This document shows, piece after piece, positions 15,500-21,172 of a DNA stretch of 21,172 bases; positions within the stretch are counted from its first letter, which is position 1, and each line of letters opens with the position of its first letter. The notes below the pieces were generated by a model. It was not told where the DNA came from and ran no database searches. It was given only the letters and a program-made list of their open reading frames with translations. The DNA comes from CAZUVQ01 sp964623915 (lineage in GTDB: Bacteria > Bacillota > Clostridia > UMGS1883 > UMGS1540). Made by a program: the position numbers and the translations under genes. Location: NCBI GenBank assembly GCA_964623915.1, contig CAZUVQ010000022.1, forward strand, positions 1 through 21,172, given 5' to 3'.

Positions 15500-16486
15500 A
15501 TGCCAATAAATCTTTTTTTTGATAAAACAGAGGAGAAAAAGCATAAAAAAATATTTTCGTTTTTAGGGTTTTCATATATTTTTTCCTACGCCTTGGCTTG
15601 TCTGCTTGCAGGAGTAATAGCATTTGTTACTTTTTTGATTTATTATTTAAATGAATATCAGGCGGATTTTCTTAATGACCCTAATTTTTTAATGCTTCTA
15701 AGTTCTTTTCTGACTATATGCAGTACAATATTTCTCTCGCTGTTTCTCAAAAGAAAACCGGCTGTCAAAGTAGTTCGCCTTGGCTTGTCGGGAAAAAGTT
15801 TTGCATCATTTATTTTGATTTCCATAGGTATAGGAACTTTACTTAATATATTGACCAATGCATTGATATCTGTTTTTTCCAATGCTTTCGATATTCAGAC
15901 CATGGACAGACTTGAATACATGATTAATTCTACTAATTTTTTCGTGTTATTTTTAACCGTGGGTATTCTTGCACCTGTTTTTGAAGAGATATTTTTCCGT
16001 AAGCTTTTGTGTGACCGTGTAATAATTTACGGTGAAAAAACCGCTGTTTTACTTTCAGGGCTTATGTTCGGCTTATTTCATGGCAATTTGTATCAGTTTT
16101 TTTATGCCTTTGGTATAGGTGCAGTTTTAGCTTACATGTACTGCAAAACCGGCAAACTGCGTTACTGTGTAATTACACATATGATAATAAACATGACGTC
16201 TGTTATTTTAATTCCCTTAATGAAATATTATCCGCAAAACATTGAAGCGGGTTTTAATGTAAGTTGGCAGTTTTACCTTCTTGTAATTTTTGTTGCTGCA
16301 AATTATGTTGCTGCATTTAAAGGAATATATTTACTGTTTAAGAAAATAAAAAAAGTAAAGTTTCTAAAAGGCAGCATTACGATACCTGATAATAAGTTTT
16401 TCAAAACAGTATTTTTAAATCCGGGAATGACTGTTTTTGCACTGTTGTTTCTTGTCGTATCGGTTGTTACTATAATTATTAAATGA
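15500..16486 (+). CDS. CPBP (CAAX-protease/bacteriocin-processing) family intramembrane protease
   Basis: The 328-residue protein has about seven or eight hydrophobic segments and the complete CPBP (Abi) catalytic set: EEIFFR with Glu162, Glu163 and Arg167; FGLFH with Phe190 and His194; and HMIIN with His227 and Asn231. Members cleave prenylated proteins in eukaryotes; bacterial ones process peptides or act in bacteriocin self-immunity, and most have unknown substrates. The open frame extends to 15392, but the ATG at 15500 is chosen because AAAGGG lies 8 bases upstream and the promoter sits inside the extension. The gene is monocistronic between divergent lysA and the DnaA-box region, with no bacteriocin gene in sight. 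Confidence 0.9.
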   Translation: MPINLFFDKTEEKKHKKIFSFLGFSYIFSYALACLLAGVIAFVTFLIYYLNEYQADFLNDPNFLMLLSSFLTICSTIFLSLFLKRKPAVKVVRLGLSGKSFASFILISIGIGTLLNILTNALISVFSNAFDIQTMDRLEYMINSTNFFVLFLTVGILAPVFEEIFFRKLLCDRVIIYGEKTAVLLSGLMFGLFHGNLYQFFYAFGIGAVLAYMYCKTGKLRYCVITHMIINMTSVILIPLMKYYPQNIEAGFNVSWQFYLLVIFVAANYVAAFKGIYLLFKKIKKVKFLKGSITIPDNKFFKTVFLNPGMTVFALLFLVVSVVTIIIK

Positions 16487-16504
16487 TACTAATTCACATC
16501 CATA

Positions 16505-16578
16505 TGTGGATAACTTAAACATAACTATGTGGATAAACAAGTTGTCCTCATATGAAATTGTGGATAAAATGTGGATAA
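16505..16578 (-). other. Cluster of four perfect DnaA boxes
   Basis: The minus strand carries TTATCCACA four times without mismatch, at 16505-16513, 16528-16536, 16559-16567 and 16570-16578, all in the same orientation. The first-base spacings are 23, 31 and 11. A degenerate copy in the opposite orientation (TTGTCCTCA) lies at 16542-16550. The stretch falls between the CPBP gene and tRNA-Leu, with an AT-rich tract at 16630-16658. It may be a DnaA-titrating or regulatory site, or part of a replication origin. No dnaA or dnaN gene is in the window. Confidence 0.85.
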
Positions 16579-16597
16579 GTGTAAAAAAACATGGGAT

Positions 16598-16666
16598 ATC
16601 AAGCGTTTTGCGTGTGTTGAATGAACCTTTTAAAAAAAAATAATAAATTAAGTAAAAACGCTTGAT
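16598..16666. repeat. 12-bp perfect inverted repeat flanking an AT-rich tract
   Basis: ATCAAGCGTTTT (16598-16609) and AAAACGCTTGAT (16655-16666) are exact reverse complements 45 bases apart. They enclose the AT-rich tract, and the right arm overlaps the tRNA-Leu -35 box. They could pair as a cruciform or serve as a two-site operator. Confidence 0.6.
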
Positions 16667-16690
16667 TTATTTTCAAAAATGCTGTATAAT
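16662..16690 (+). promoter_or_regulatory. tRNA-Leu promoter
   Basis: TTGATT (16662-16667), a 17-base spacer and a perfect TATAAT (16685-16690) lie 15 bases before the mature tRNA 5' end. Confidence 0.8.
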
Positions 16691-16705
16691 TTTTTATATT
16701 CACAT

Positions 16706-16792
16706 GCCGGTGTGATGGAATTGGCAGACGTGCCGGACTCAAAATCCGGTGGTAGCGATACCGTGTCGGTTCGACCCCGACCACCGGTACCA
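16706..16792 (+). tRNA. tRNA-Leu (anticodon CAA)
   Basis: The 87-base gene folds as a class II tRNA. The acceptor stem GCCGGTG pairs with CACCGGT (the first pair is a G-U wobble) and is followed by A and an encoded CCA. The anticodon stem CCGGA/TCCGG encloses loop CTCAAAA, giving CAA, which reads UUG leucine codons. A long variable arm (GGTAGCGATACC region) and the T-loop GGTTCGACC are present. It has its own promoter and terminator. Confidence 0.95.
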
Positions 16793-16816
16793 GTCGGCAA
16801 GCGCCGACAAGCAATG

Positions 16817-16847
16817 TCGCTCTTAGATTATTCTAAGGGCGATTTTT
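16817..16847 (+). terminator. tRNA-Leu terminator
   Basis: An 11-bp stem, TCGCTCTTAGA with TCTAAGGGCGA, has a 4-base loop and is followed by five T. A smaller hairpin (GTCGGC/GCCGAC, 16793-16806) directly after the CCA end may help processing. Confidence 0.85.
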
Positions 16848-16885
16848 ATTGTTTGAAACCAAAGTCTACGCTCCCTATGAGCATC

Positions 16886-16965
16886 AAGTGGGATTAAAGT
16901 TCGCTTTGCTCCTCCCACTTCGCAAAAGGCACATTAACTGTTTATCAATACTATTCGCCTTTTTC
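16886..16965. other. Structured non-coding stretch between tRNA-Leu and the GGDEF gene
   Basis: In the 247-base gap 16848-17094, AAGTGGGA (16886-16893) pairs with TCCCACTT (16913-16920), and inside the loop AAAG-TTCG-CTTT forms a second small hairpin (16896-16907). Farther on, AAAAGGC near 16924 can pair with GCCTTTT at about 16960-16966. No coding potential is seen. It could be a degraded element beside a tRNA gene, but no integrase or att repeat is visible. Confidence 0.35.
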
Positions 16966-17020
16966 ATTATATAAATAATCTTTGTTGTATTTAATGTAGT
17001 AACTATAATTAATTCTTTAA

Positions 17021-17049
17021 TTGACAATATCATTTATTTAAATTATAAT
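17021..17049 (+). promoter_or_regulatory. Consensus promoter of the GGDEF gene
   Basis: TTGACA (17021-17026), a 17-base spacer and TATAAT (17044-17049) match the sigma-A consensus exactly, in AT-rich DNA. Transcription would start near 17056. Confidence 0.8.
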
Positions 17050-17094
17050 AAATACATAATGTAAATAACAACAAGTTTAAAAGAAGGTTGTAAA

Positions 17095-18162
17095 ATGAAC
17101 TTTCGGAATAAAAAAAATACCGGCGACAGTTATCCAGAGCACAGTCAGGAGTCTTTATTAAAATTTGTGCTTTATGCTTTATTTGCAATTGGTATACTTT
17201 ATGCGGTAATAAACTTTATATTTAAATCTCATGAGCACTATATTGCCATAGGAGTTTTAGAAATTGCTGTATCTGCTATTTCACTTGCCATTCTTTTTTA
17301 TTATAGAAAAACAAAAAAAAATTATCAGGTGACAATTATCACTATATCTCTGATGACGGTGGTACTGGTTGCATTCTTTGCGTTAGCAGGAAGCGGAAGA
17401 TATGCATTTTACTGGATTTGCGTTTATCCTCCTGTAGTTTATTTTCTTCTTGAAAGGAAGAAAGCAAATATAATAGTTGGCTTGTATTGTGCATATATGT
17501 TTTTCTTTATGATATCCGCATATGTCAGTTGGGATTCTGATGAGGTGAAGGTAAGCAGCATTATTAATATATTAGGAGCAACAGCAGGCCTGATTTTTCT
17601 GATAAGATATTTTAACATATCAAGAAAAGAGGCTGAAAACGCCCTTGAAGAAAAAAATAATGAACTTAAAGGGCTTATAATAACTGATTATTTAACAGGG
17701 CTTTATAACAGAATAAAACTTGATGACGTGTTACATTCAGAATTGAAGAAAGCGTCAACCGGCGCAAGCACATTTTCAATTATTATGGCGGACATAGATA
17801 ATTTCAAAAAAATTAACGACACTTATGGACACCTGACAGGCGATTCAGTTTTAATTGATGTGGCGCAGGTTTTAAAAAAATGGTGTAATGATAACACTAT
17901 TGTTGGTAGATGGGGCGGCGAAGAATTTCTAATAGTATGCCCACAAAAGGATATCCTCAAGACAAAAGTGGTGTGTGAAGAAATTTTATGTGCCATATCA
18001 AAATATAAATATTCAATCGGAGAAGCAGTAACATTGAGCTTTGGTATAACCGAGCATTTGCATAACGATTCAATAGATGCCCTACTAAGCAGAGCAGATA
18101 AGGCTTTATATCATGCAAAAGAGAGGGGAAAAAGCCGCATTGAAACCAAGTGTAACAATTAA
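17095..18162 (+). CDS. Membrane-bound diguanylate cyclase (GGDEF)
   Basis: The 355-residue protein has six hydrophobic segments (about residues 24-180), a short coiled-coil linker (EAENALEEKNNELKGL, near 181-197) and a GGDEF domain starting TDYLTGLYNR. The active-site loop is GGEEF (274-278), and NDTYGHLTGD carries the usual substrate residues, so it should make cyclic di-GMP from GTP. The product-inhibition site (RxxD five residues before GGEEF) is absent: those positions read NDNT. The membrane part has no recognisable ligand-binding domain; it resembles a simple multi-helix sensor. AGAAGG lies 7 bases before the ATG. The gene is alone, with its own promoter, and converges with uvsE 28 bases away. 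Confidence 0.92.
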   Translation: MNFRNKKNTGDSYPEHSQESLLKFVLYALFAIGILYAVINFIFKSHEHYIAIGVLEIAVSAISLAILFYYRKTKKNYQVTIITISLMTVVLVAFFALAGSGRYAFYWICVYPPVVYFLLERKKANIIVGLYCAYMFFFMISAYVSWDSDEVKVSSIINILGATAGLIFLIRYFNISRKEAENALEEKNNELKGLIITDYLTGLYNRIKLDDVLHSELKKASTGASTFSIIMADIDNFKKINDTYGHLTGDSVLIDVAQVLKKWCNDNTIVGRWGGEEFLIVCPQKDILKTKVVCEEILCAISKYKYSIGEAVTLSFGITEHLHNDSIDALLSRADKALYHAKERGKSRIETKCNN

Positions 18163-18190
18163 AGAGCAAACAGACAAAAGGTAGCATACG

Positions 18191-19246
18191 TTAATTTGAA
18201 GGTATTATAGGGGTGTTTAAAGCCTCATCAATAAGCTTGTAAAACTCTGCAAAAGGATATGAGCTCTTCTCTTTCAACAGTTGTCTTATTAAGTTGTAAG
18301 CTTTTGGGGAATGTTCCAAAACTTGTATTTATAGCGAGCCCATTCCTCTTCCAACCGTTGGATTTTTGGTGTGGAAATTGCATTTATATATTTTATTGCA
18401 GACAAATTTTTATCTTTTACTTCCAACATAATATCTGCATCCTTCACAGGGAGACTATTGTAAAATTGTGAGAAATCATAGGCGTTCAACGTGGCAGAAT
18501 GAGAGCCCTGTCGCTTATTTTTCTCCTGTTGTGAGTAATGTATTTTTTGTGCGCCGTCCTCTGTTTTCCAGGTATTTTTGCATAATAGAATCCATTCTTC
18601 CAAAGACCTCATATTGTCTGTATTAACCTTATGATGAAGAATATCAAAAACAACAGGGATGTCCTCATAAAGACCAATAGAAAGCACATCATATATATTG
18701 TAGTGCCTATCATCGTTTTCAATAACCAACCGATTCTTAATATTATTGTTAAGACGGCGGTATTGAAAAATAAAGCGACTTGCCGCTGCTGCCTTATCAT
18801 CATAAATACCTCCGATATGAAGGATTATTTTATGTTCCGTTCCTAATCCCAGTGCATCCAAAAACATAGCATGATATTTCAAATCGTCCACTGCCCGTTC
18901 TAACACTGCTTTGTTCGGTGAAGTTAAGTACAGTATATTGCCCGGGGTGCATTGAAAGGCGAATGCCACCACAGAGTGCTTTCTTTCCAATCTCTTTTAA
19001 TTGATTCCCGAGGATTTCCCACCATTTTAATGTATTAATTGGATGTGAACCAAAGGGAATGATATCTGAGCTGATACGAAACAGTCTGATATTGTTTTTG
19101 ATGTTATAGTCTATTATTTTATCAAGTGCCGCAAGGTTTGATTGAATCAGGCTCATTAAAATATCAGGAGTAGCATTTTTAATCATACAGGTTCTCTGCT
19201 TTACCCCAAAAACACCAACAGTCAGAAAGGCATAACCAATGTTCAT
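18191..19246 (-). pseudogene. uvsE: UV damage endonuclease UvsE/UvdE, broken by two frameshifts
   Basis: UvsE nicks DNA 5' to UV photoproducts in an alternative excision repair pathway. The protein starts MNIGYAFLTVGVFG with FRISSDIIPFGSHPINTLKWW, then RLSMHPGQYTVLN. There one extra base (near 18921-18922) shifts the frame, and homology resumes at SPNKAVLERAVDDLKYHAMF, through HIGGIYDDK, VIENDD and FDILHHKVNTD. Near 18323-18324 one base is missing: the current frame ends in WNIPQKLTT, whereas the next frame gives VLEHSPKAYNLIRQLLKEKS, then YPFAEFYKLIDEAL, and stops at 18191-18193. Restored, the protein would be about 351 residues with the metal-binding His/Glu residues intact. A strong GGAGG precedes the ATG. 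It is either a recent pseudogene or the result of sequencing errors. Confidence 0.9.
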
Positions 19247-19284
19247 TTAATATCCTCCGAAATGAGTTTTTTGCCGTATAGTGG

Positions 19285-19322
19285 ATATGGCAGGAGGGTC
19301 GATTGTGACCTTCCTGCCATAT
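19285..19322. other. Strong 16-bp hairpin between the OsmC gene and uvsE
   Basis: ATATGGCAGGAGGGTC pairs with GACCTTCCTGCCATAT across a 6-base loop, with one G-U pair. It lies 19 bases after the OsmC stop and 38 bases before the uvsE ATG on the minus strand. No T-run follows on either strand, so it is not a textbook intrinsic terminator. A transcript-end or attenuating hairpin is possible. Confidence 0.6.
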
Positions 19323-19341
19323 TAAAAAAGACGATTAGTTT

Positions 19342-19773
19342 TTATAAAGAAATTTTTACAGGAGTTGCATTTTTTAAGTTATCACCAACAGGACATCTTT
19401 CTTCCACTTGTTGCAACCAATTATTGAGCGTGTTTATATCCGCGTCTGTATCAGGTGTAATTTTAACCCTGATTTCCGAGAAACCGGCTCTTTCTGTTGT
19501 TTGTTGCCCTGAAAACTTTGCAGCATTTAAGTCACCTTCAAAATCCATGGATAAACCGTTCAAAACAAAACCCATTTCATTTGCAATCATATGTCCTACA
19601 ACATTTATGCAACCGGCAAGAGCAGCTAAAACAAATTCAACAGGAGTTGGACCGTGATTAGTTCCACCGATATTCTCCGGTTCGTCGATTACAATTTTGA
19701 AATTTCCTGCCTCTACAACTGTCTTTGTTGGATTTTCACTTTTGGCTTTTACATTAAAAGTTTTAACTTTCAT
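19342..19773 (-). CDS. OsmC/Ohr-family peroxiredoxin-like protein (YhfA-type)
   Basis: The 143-residue protein has both family cysteines, Cys54 in ALAGCINV and Cys127 in EERCPVGD, and the GGTNHGPTPVEFVLAALAGC core. OsmC-type proteins reduce organic hydroperoxides with these thiols; this variant is closest by eye to the general OsmC/YhfA group and not to Ohr. It should be cytoplasmic. The start at 19773 has AAAGGATG suitably upstream; a longer frame to 19791 adds six residues. It lies between the FMN reductase gene and uvsE on the same strand, in a small stress-related cluster. An inverted repeat in its upstream region may be an operator. Confidence 0.9.
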   Translation of the reverse strand: MKVKTFNVKAKSENPTKTVVEAGNFKIVIDEPENIGGTNHGPTPVEFVLAALAGCINVVGHMIANEMGFVLNGLSMDFEGDLNAAKFSGQQTTERAGFSEIRVKITPDTDADINTLNNWLQQVEERCPVGDNLKNATPVKISL

Positions 19774-19806
19774 AAAAACACATCCTTTCAAATCTATTTT
19801 TGCTCT

Positions 19807-19829
19807 AAAGTTTAATATTTATTAACTTT
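19807..19829. promoter_or_regulatory. Possible operator upstream of the OsmC gene
   Basis: AAAGTTTAATATT and its near mirror TATTAACTTT form arms of up to 10 bp with one bulged base, 34-56 bases before the OsmC ATG. It lies just downstream of weak promoter-like boxes on the minus strand (a TATTAT near 19838-19843). The rest of 19774-19970 is AT-rich and holds no gene. The regulator is unknown, and such AT-rich palindromes arise by chance. Confidence 0.3.
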
Positions 19830-19970
19830 AATAATACAATATCATCATTTTTTTATAAGTTCTGTAACTATATCACAAAAAAGTTATAATTTTACAAATA
19901 AGAGTAATAAAGAAACCGGTTCTGTGATGCTGCCCTTTACTTTAAACGATAAAAAATCCTGTGATTGCCT

Positions 19971-20537
19971 TTAATATTGAATTCGTTTAGTAATAAAGCT
20001 CAGAAAAGAATTCGCTTGTTTTTCCAAGTATTGATAGCTTGCTTTAAGTGCCAGCTTGCCATCGCTGTCAAGTTGTTGCATAGCGTTAGGAATAGTGAGA
20101 CGAGGCACATTCATAACATCCATGTTCAAAAAACTGATGAGTGTAACAAGATGATCTTGGGCAAGGCCTGTCCCTGCCATAGCAGGAGAAATCCCGCTTA
20201 TGGCGGCAGGCTTCTCTGCAAGAACCGGCGGCTCTTCATCACTGATCGGGCGGGATAGCCAGTCGATGAGGTTCTTTAAAACTCCCGGAAAAAAGTGATT
20301 GTATTCCGGCGTGAAGAACCATATCCCATCTGCGGATTTCACTGTATCACGAATGCGTTTTACAGCTTCAGGTGCAGGGTATTCAATGTCCTCATTCATT
20401 AAGGGAATATCATGATACTCGAGCAGTTCAAAATCAGCCCGATCCCCAATGAGTTCTTTTGCTGCTAATGCCAATTGTCGGTTATATGATTCTTCTCGCA
20501 GAGAACCAACAATGGCTACTATCTTTATTTTTTTCAA
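19971..20537 (-). CDS. NADPH-dependent FMN reductase family protein
   Basis: The 188-residue flavodoxin-like protein has the FMN-phosphate loop GSLREESYN (11-19) after a first beta strand (KIKIVAIV), and TPEYNHFFPGVLKNLIDW (76-93), the family signature that cradles the flavin ring. Members reduce FMN, quinones, azo dyes or chromate with NAD(P)H, usually as homodimers or homotetramers. The start is a TTG at 20537, chosen because GGGGAG lies 9 bases upstream and the protein then begins KKIKIVAIVGS; another TTG at 20570 would add an unlikely leader. It lies 29 bases after the pirin remnant, so the two were probably an operon whose promoter is now lost or moved. The physiological substrate is not evident. 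Confidence 0.9.
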   Translation of the reverse strand: MKKIKIVAIVGSLREESYNRQLALAAKELIGDRADFELLEYHDIPLMNEDIEYPAPEAVKRIRDTVKSADGIWFFTPEYNHFFPGVLKNLIDWLSRPISDEEPPVLAEKPAAISGISPAMAGTGLAQDHLVTLISFLNMDVMNVPRLTIPNAMQQLDSDGKLALKASYQYLEKQANSFLSFITKRIQY

Positions 20538-20566
20538 TATGATGTGCTCCCCTCTGTATCCTATCC

Positions 20567-20803
20567 TCAATAAGAAATCTTATTTTGTATAAAAGTACCT
20601 TTCTTCAAATCATCAAAAGCCTTATTCAATTCATCCTTAGTATTCATGACAATAGGATCACCCCAAACTACCGGTTCGTCCAGTCGTTTTGAACTTATGA
20701 ATAAAACTTGGGCTTTTTTATCTGTAGCCTTTATCTCTACATGGTCACCTGAGGTAAGTTTTACTGCTGTCTTTTCCTTTATCAGCTCACCTCCGATATA
20801 TGT
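20567..20803 (-). pseudogene. Pirin, C-terminal remnant
   Basis: On the minus strand the frame ending at TGA 20569-20567 gives about 78 residues: IGGELIKEKTAVKLTSGD, then KKAQVLFISSKRLDEPVVWG, then DPIVMNTKDELNKAFDDLKKG. This is the end of the pirin C-terminal cupin domain. A full pirin has about 280 residues; here the first two hundred are missing, with an in-frame stop just upstream (near 20807) and no start codon with a ribosome site. Pirins are iron-binding cupins, some with quercetinase activity. The break point near 20803 meets another truncated gene. I judge it non-functional. Confidence 0.8.
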
Positions 20804-20999
20804 TTACACTAATTACAAAGATATGGTGTTAAGCGAAAAAATAGATAGACTTTCTATTAGCTCTATTGAAAAAGAAAATGCACCGGTGGTTGATGTTCAA
20901 AAAGATTATACTTGGTTGTATAATTTGGTAATTGTCTTAACCACAATTGCTTTAGGGATTATATTTTTACTCAAATTAAAGCGAAAAAACAATACATGA
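20804..20999 (+). pseudogene. C-terminal remnant of a membrane-anchored protein
   Basis: From the junction with the pirin remnant, the plus strand reads YVYTNYKDMVLSEKIDRLS, then ENAPVVDVQKDY, then one hydrophobic segment (NLVIVLTTIALGIIFLLKL) and a short basic tail KRKNNT before TGA 20997-20999. The tail topology is that of a surface protein with a C-terminal membrane anchor. An internal ATG at 20823 could give a 58-residue protein, but no ribosome site precedes it. The upstream part of this reading frame is antisense to pirin and not protein-like. I do not recognise the family. A small functional membrane protein cannot be excluded. Confidence 0.45.
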
Positions 21000-21104
21000 A
21001 ACTAAATGGTGATGTTTTAGGCAGTCAAGTGACAACATTATGAATTTCCATTATGAGCAAACCTAAAAACTAAAACTTTACTAAAAACTTAATATTCAAT
21101 TCTT

Positions 21105-21130
21105 AAAGGGGCTGTAACAAAAGCCCCTTT
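21105..21130. terminator. Terminator downstream of the tRNA at the right edge
   Basis: AAAGGGGCT (21105-21113) pairs with AGCCCCTTT (21122-21130) around an 8-base loop, with A/T flanks on both sides. It lies 4 bases past the tRNA 3' end on the minus strand and 105 bases after the membrane-protein remnant on plus. Nothing else is recognisable in 21000-21104. Confidence 0.75.
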
Positions 21131-21134
21131 TCGT

Positions 21135-21172
21135 TGGTGGAGATAAGCGGGATCGAACCGCTGACCTCTTGA
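21135..21172 (-). tRNA. tRNA, 3' part (probably tRNA-Ala), cut by the window edge
   Basis: On the minus strand the end of the window reads the 3' side of an anticodon stem (TCAAG), AGGTC, a T-arm AGCGG-TTCGATC-CCGCT, an acceptor strand TATCTCC, a discriminator A and an encoded CCA. The anticodon lies outside the window. The sequence resembles clostridial tRNA-Ala 3' halves as I recall them, so Ala is likely but not proven. Confidence 0.8.

Noticed and set aside
15500..16486. CPBP protease as a bacteriocin immunity or phage-defence gene
   Set aside because: No small secreted peptide, exporter pair in operon or other defence gene adjoins it. The ABC exporter is several kilobases away, beyond an unrelated operon.
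16599..16814. Minus-strand 71-residue open frame with GVEPTRYRYHRILSPARLP, and a plus-strand frame at 16679-16897
   Set aside because: Both overlap the tRNA-Leu gene. The minus-strand peptide is the familiar false protein translated antisense to tRNA-Leu.
20646..20803. First half of a 117-residue plus-strand frame
   Set aside because: This part is antisense to the pirin remnant, which has clear homology on the minus strand. Only the portion after 20803 looks protein-like on plus.

Overview
The window looks like chromosomal DNA of a low-GC, spore-forming member of the Clostridia (Firmicutes/Bacillota). The pointers are a GerW/YtfJ-type sporulation gene beside a DUF2953 gene, the scpA-scpB pair, single-chain GlyRS, the rpsO-pnp-M16 peptidase order typical of Firmicutes, a type III pantothenate kinase, strong GGAGG ribosome sites and near-consensus sigma-A promoters with 17-bp spacers. 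A finer placement (perhaps Oscillospirales/Ruminococcaceae) is only a guess.

Layout. Bases 1-554 hold the 3' end of leuB (+), closed by a hairpin. Bases 624-6908 are a minus-strand block read as rpsO, pnp, M16 peptidase, glyQS and coaX. It starts at a consensus promoter with a structured S15-type leader, has two strong hairpins between rpsO and pnp, and has a 265-bp structured, imperfectly inverted-repeat-bounded element between pnp and the peptidase gene. Bases 7140-11053 are a plus-strand two-gene operon for a heterodimeric ABC exporter with one degenerate ATP site, ended by a bidirectional terminator. Bases 11063-15357 are a tightly coupled minus-strand operon: lysA, an M50 site-2-type protease, scpA, scpB, ytfI (DUF2953) and ytfJ. 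Then, on plus: a CPBP-family membrane protease (15500-16486), a cluster of four perfect DnaA boxes (16505-16578), tRNA-Leu(CAA) with its own promoter and terminator, and a six-helix membrane GGDEF protein. The right end is on minus: a uvsE UV-endonuclease gene broken by two single-base frameshifts, an OsmC-family protein, an NADPH-dependent FMN reductase, a 5'-truncated pirin abutting a truncated membrane-protein remnant, a terminator and the 3' part of a tRNA that is probably tRNA-Ala.

How the genes fit together. The left two thirds are housekeeping: amino-acid synthesis (leuB, lysA), CoA synthesis (coaX), translation (glyQS, rpsO, tRNAs), RNA decay (pnp), chromosome condensation (scpAB) and envelope or sporulation proteins (M50, ytfIJ). 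The right third is a small redox/DNA-damage accessory zone (OsmC, FMN reductase, pirin, UvsE) that shows decay and rearrangement. The observations most worth following are the DnaA-box cluster far from any visible dnaA gene, the structured element downstream of pnp, the long pnp-leader hairpin, and the double frameshift in uvsE. I saw no CRISPR array, transposase gene, phage gene or recognisable defence system.
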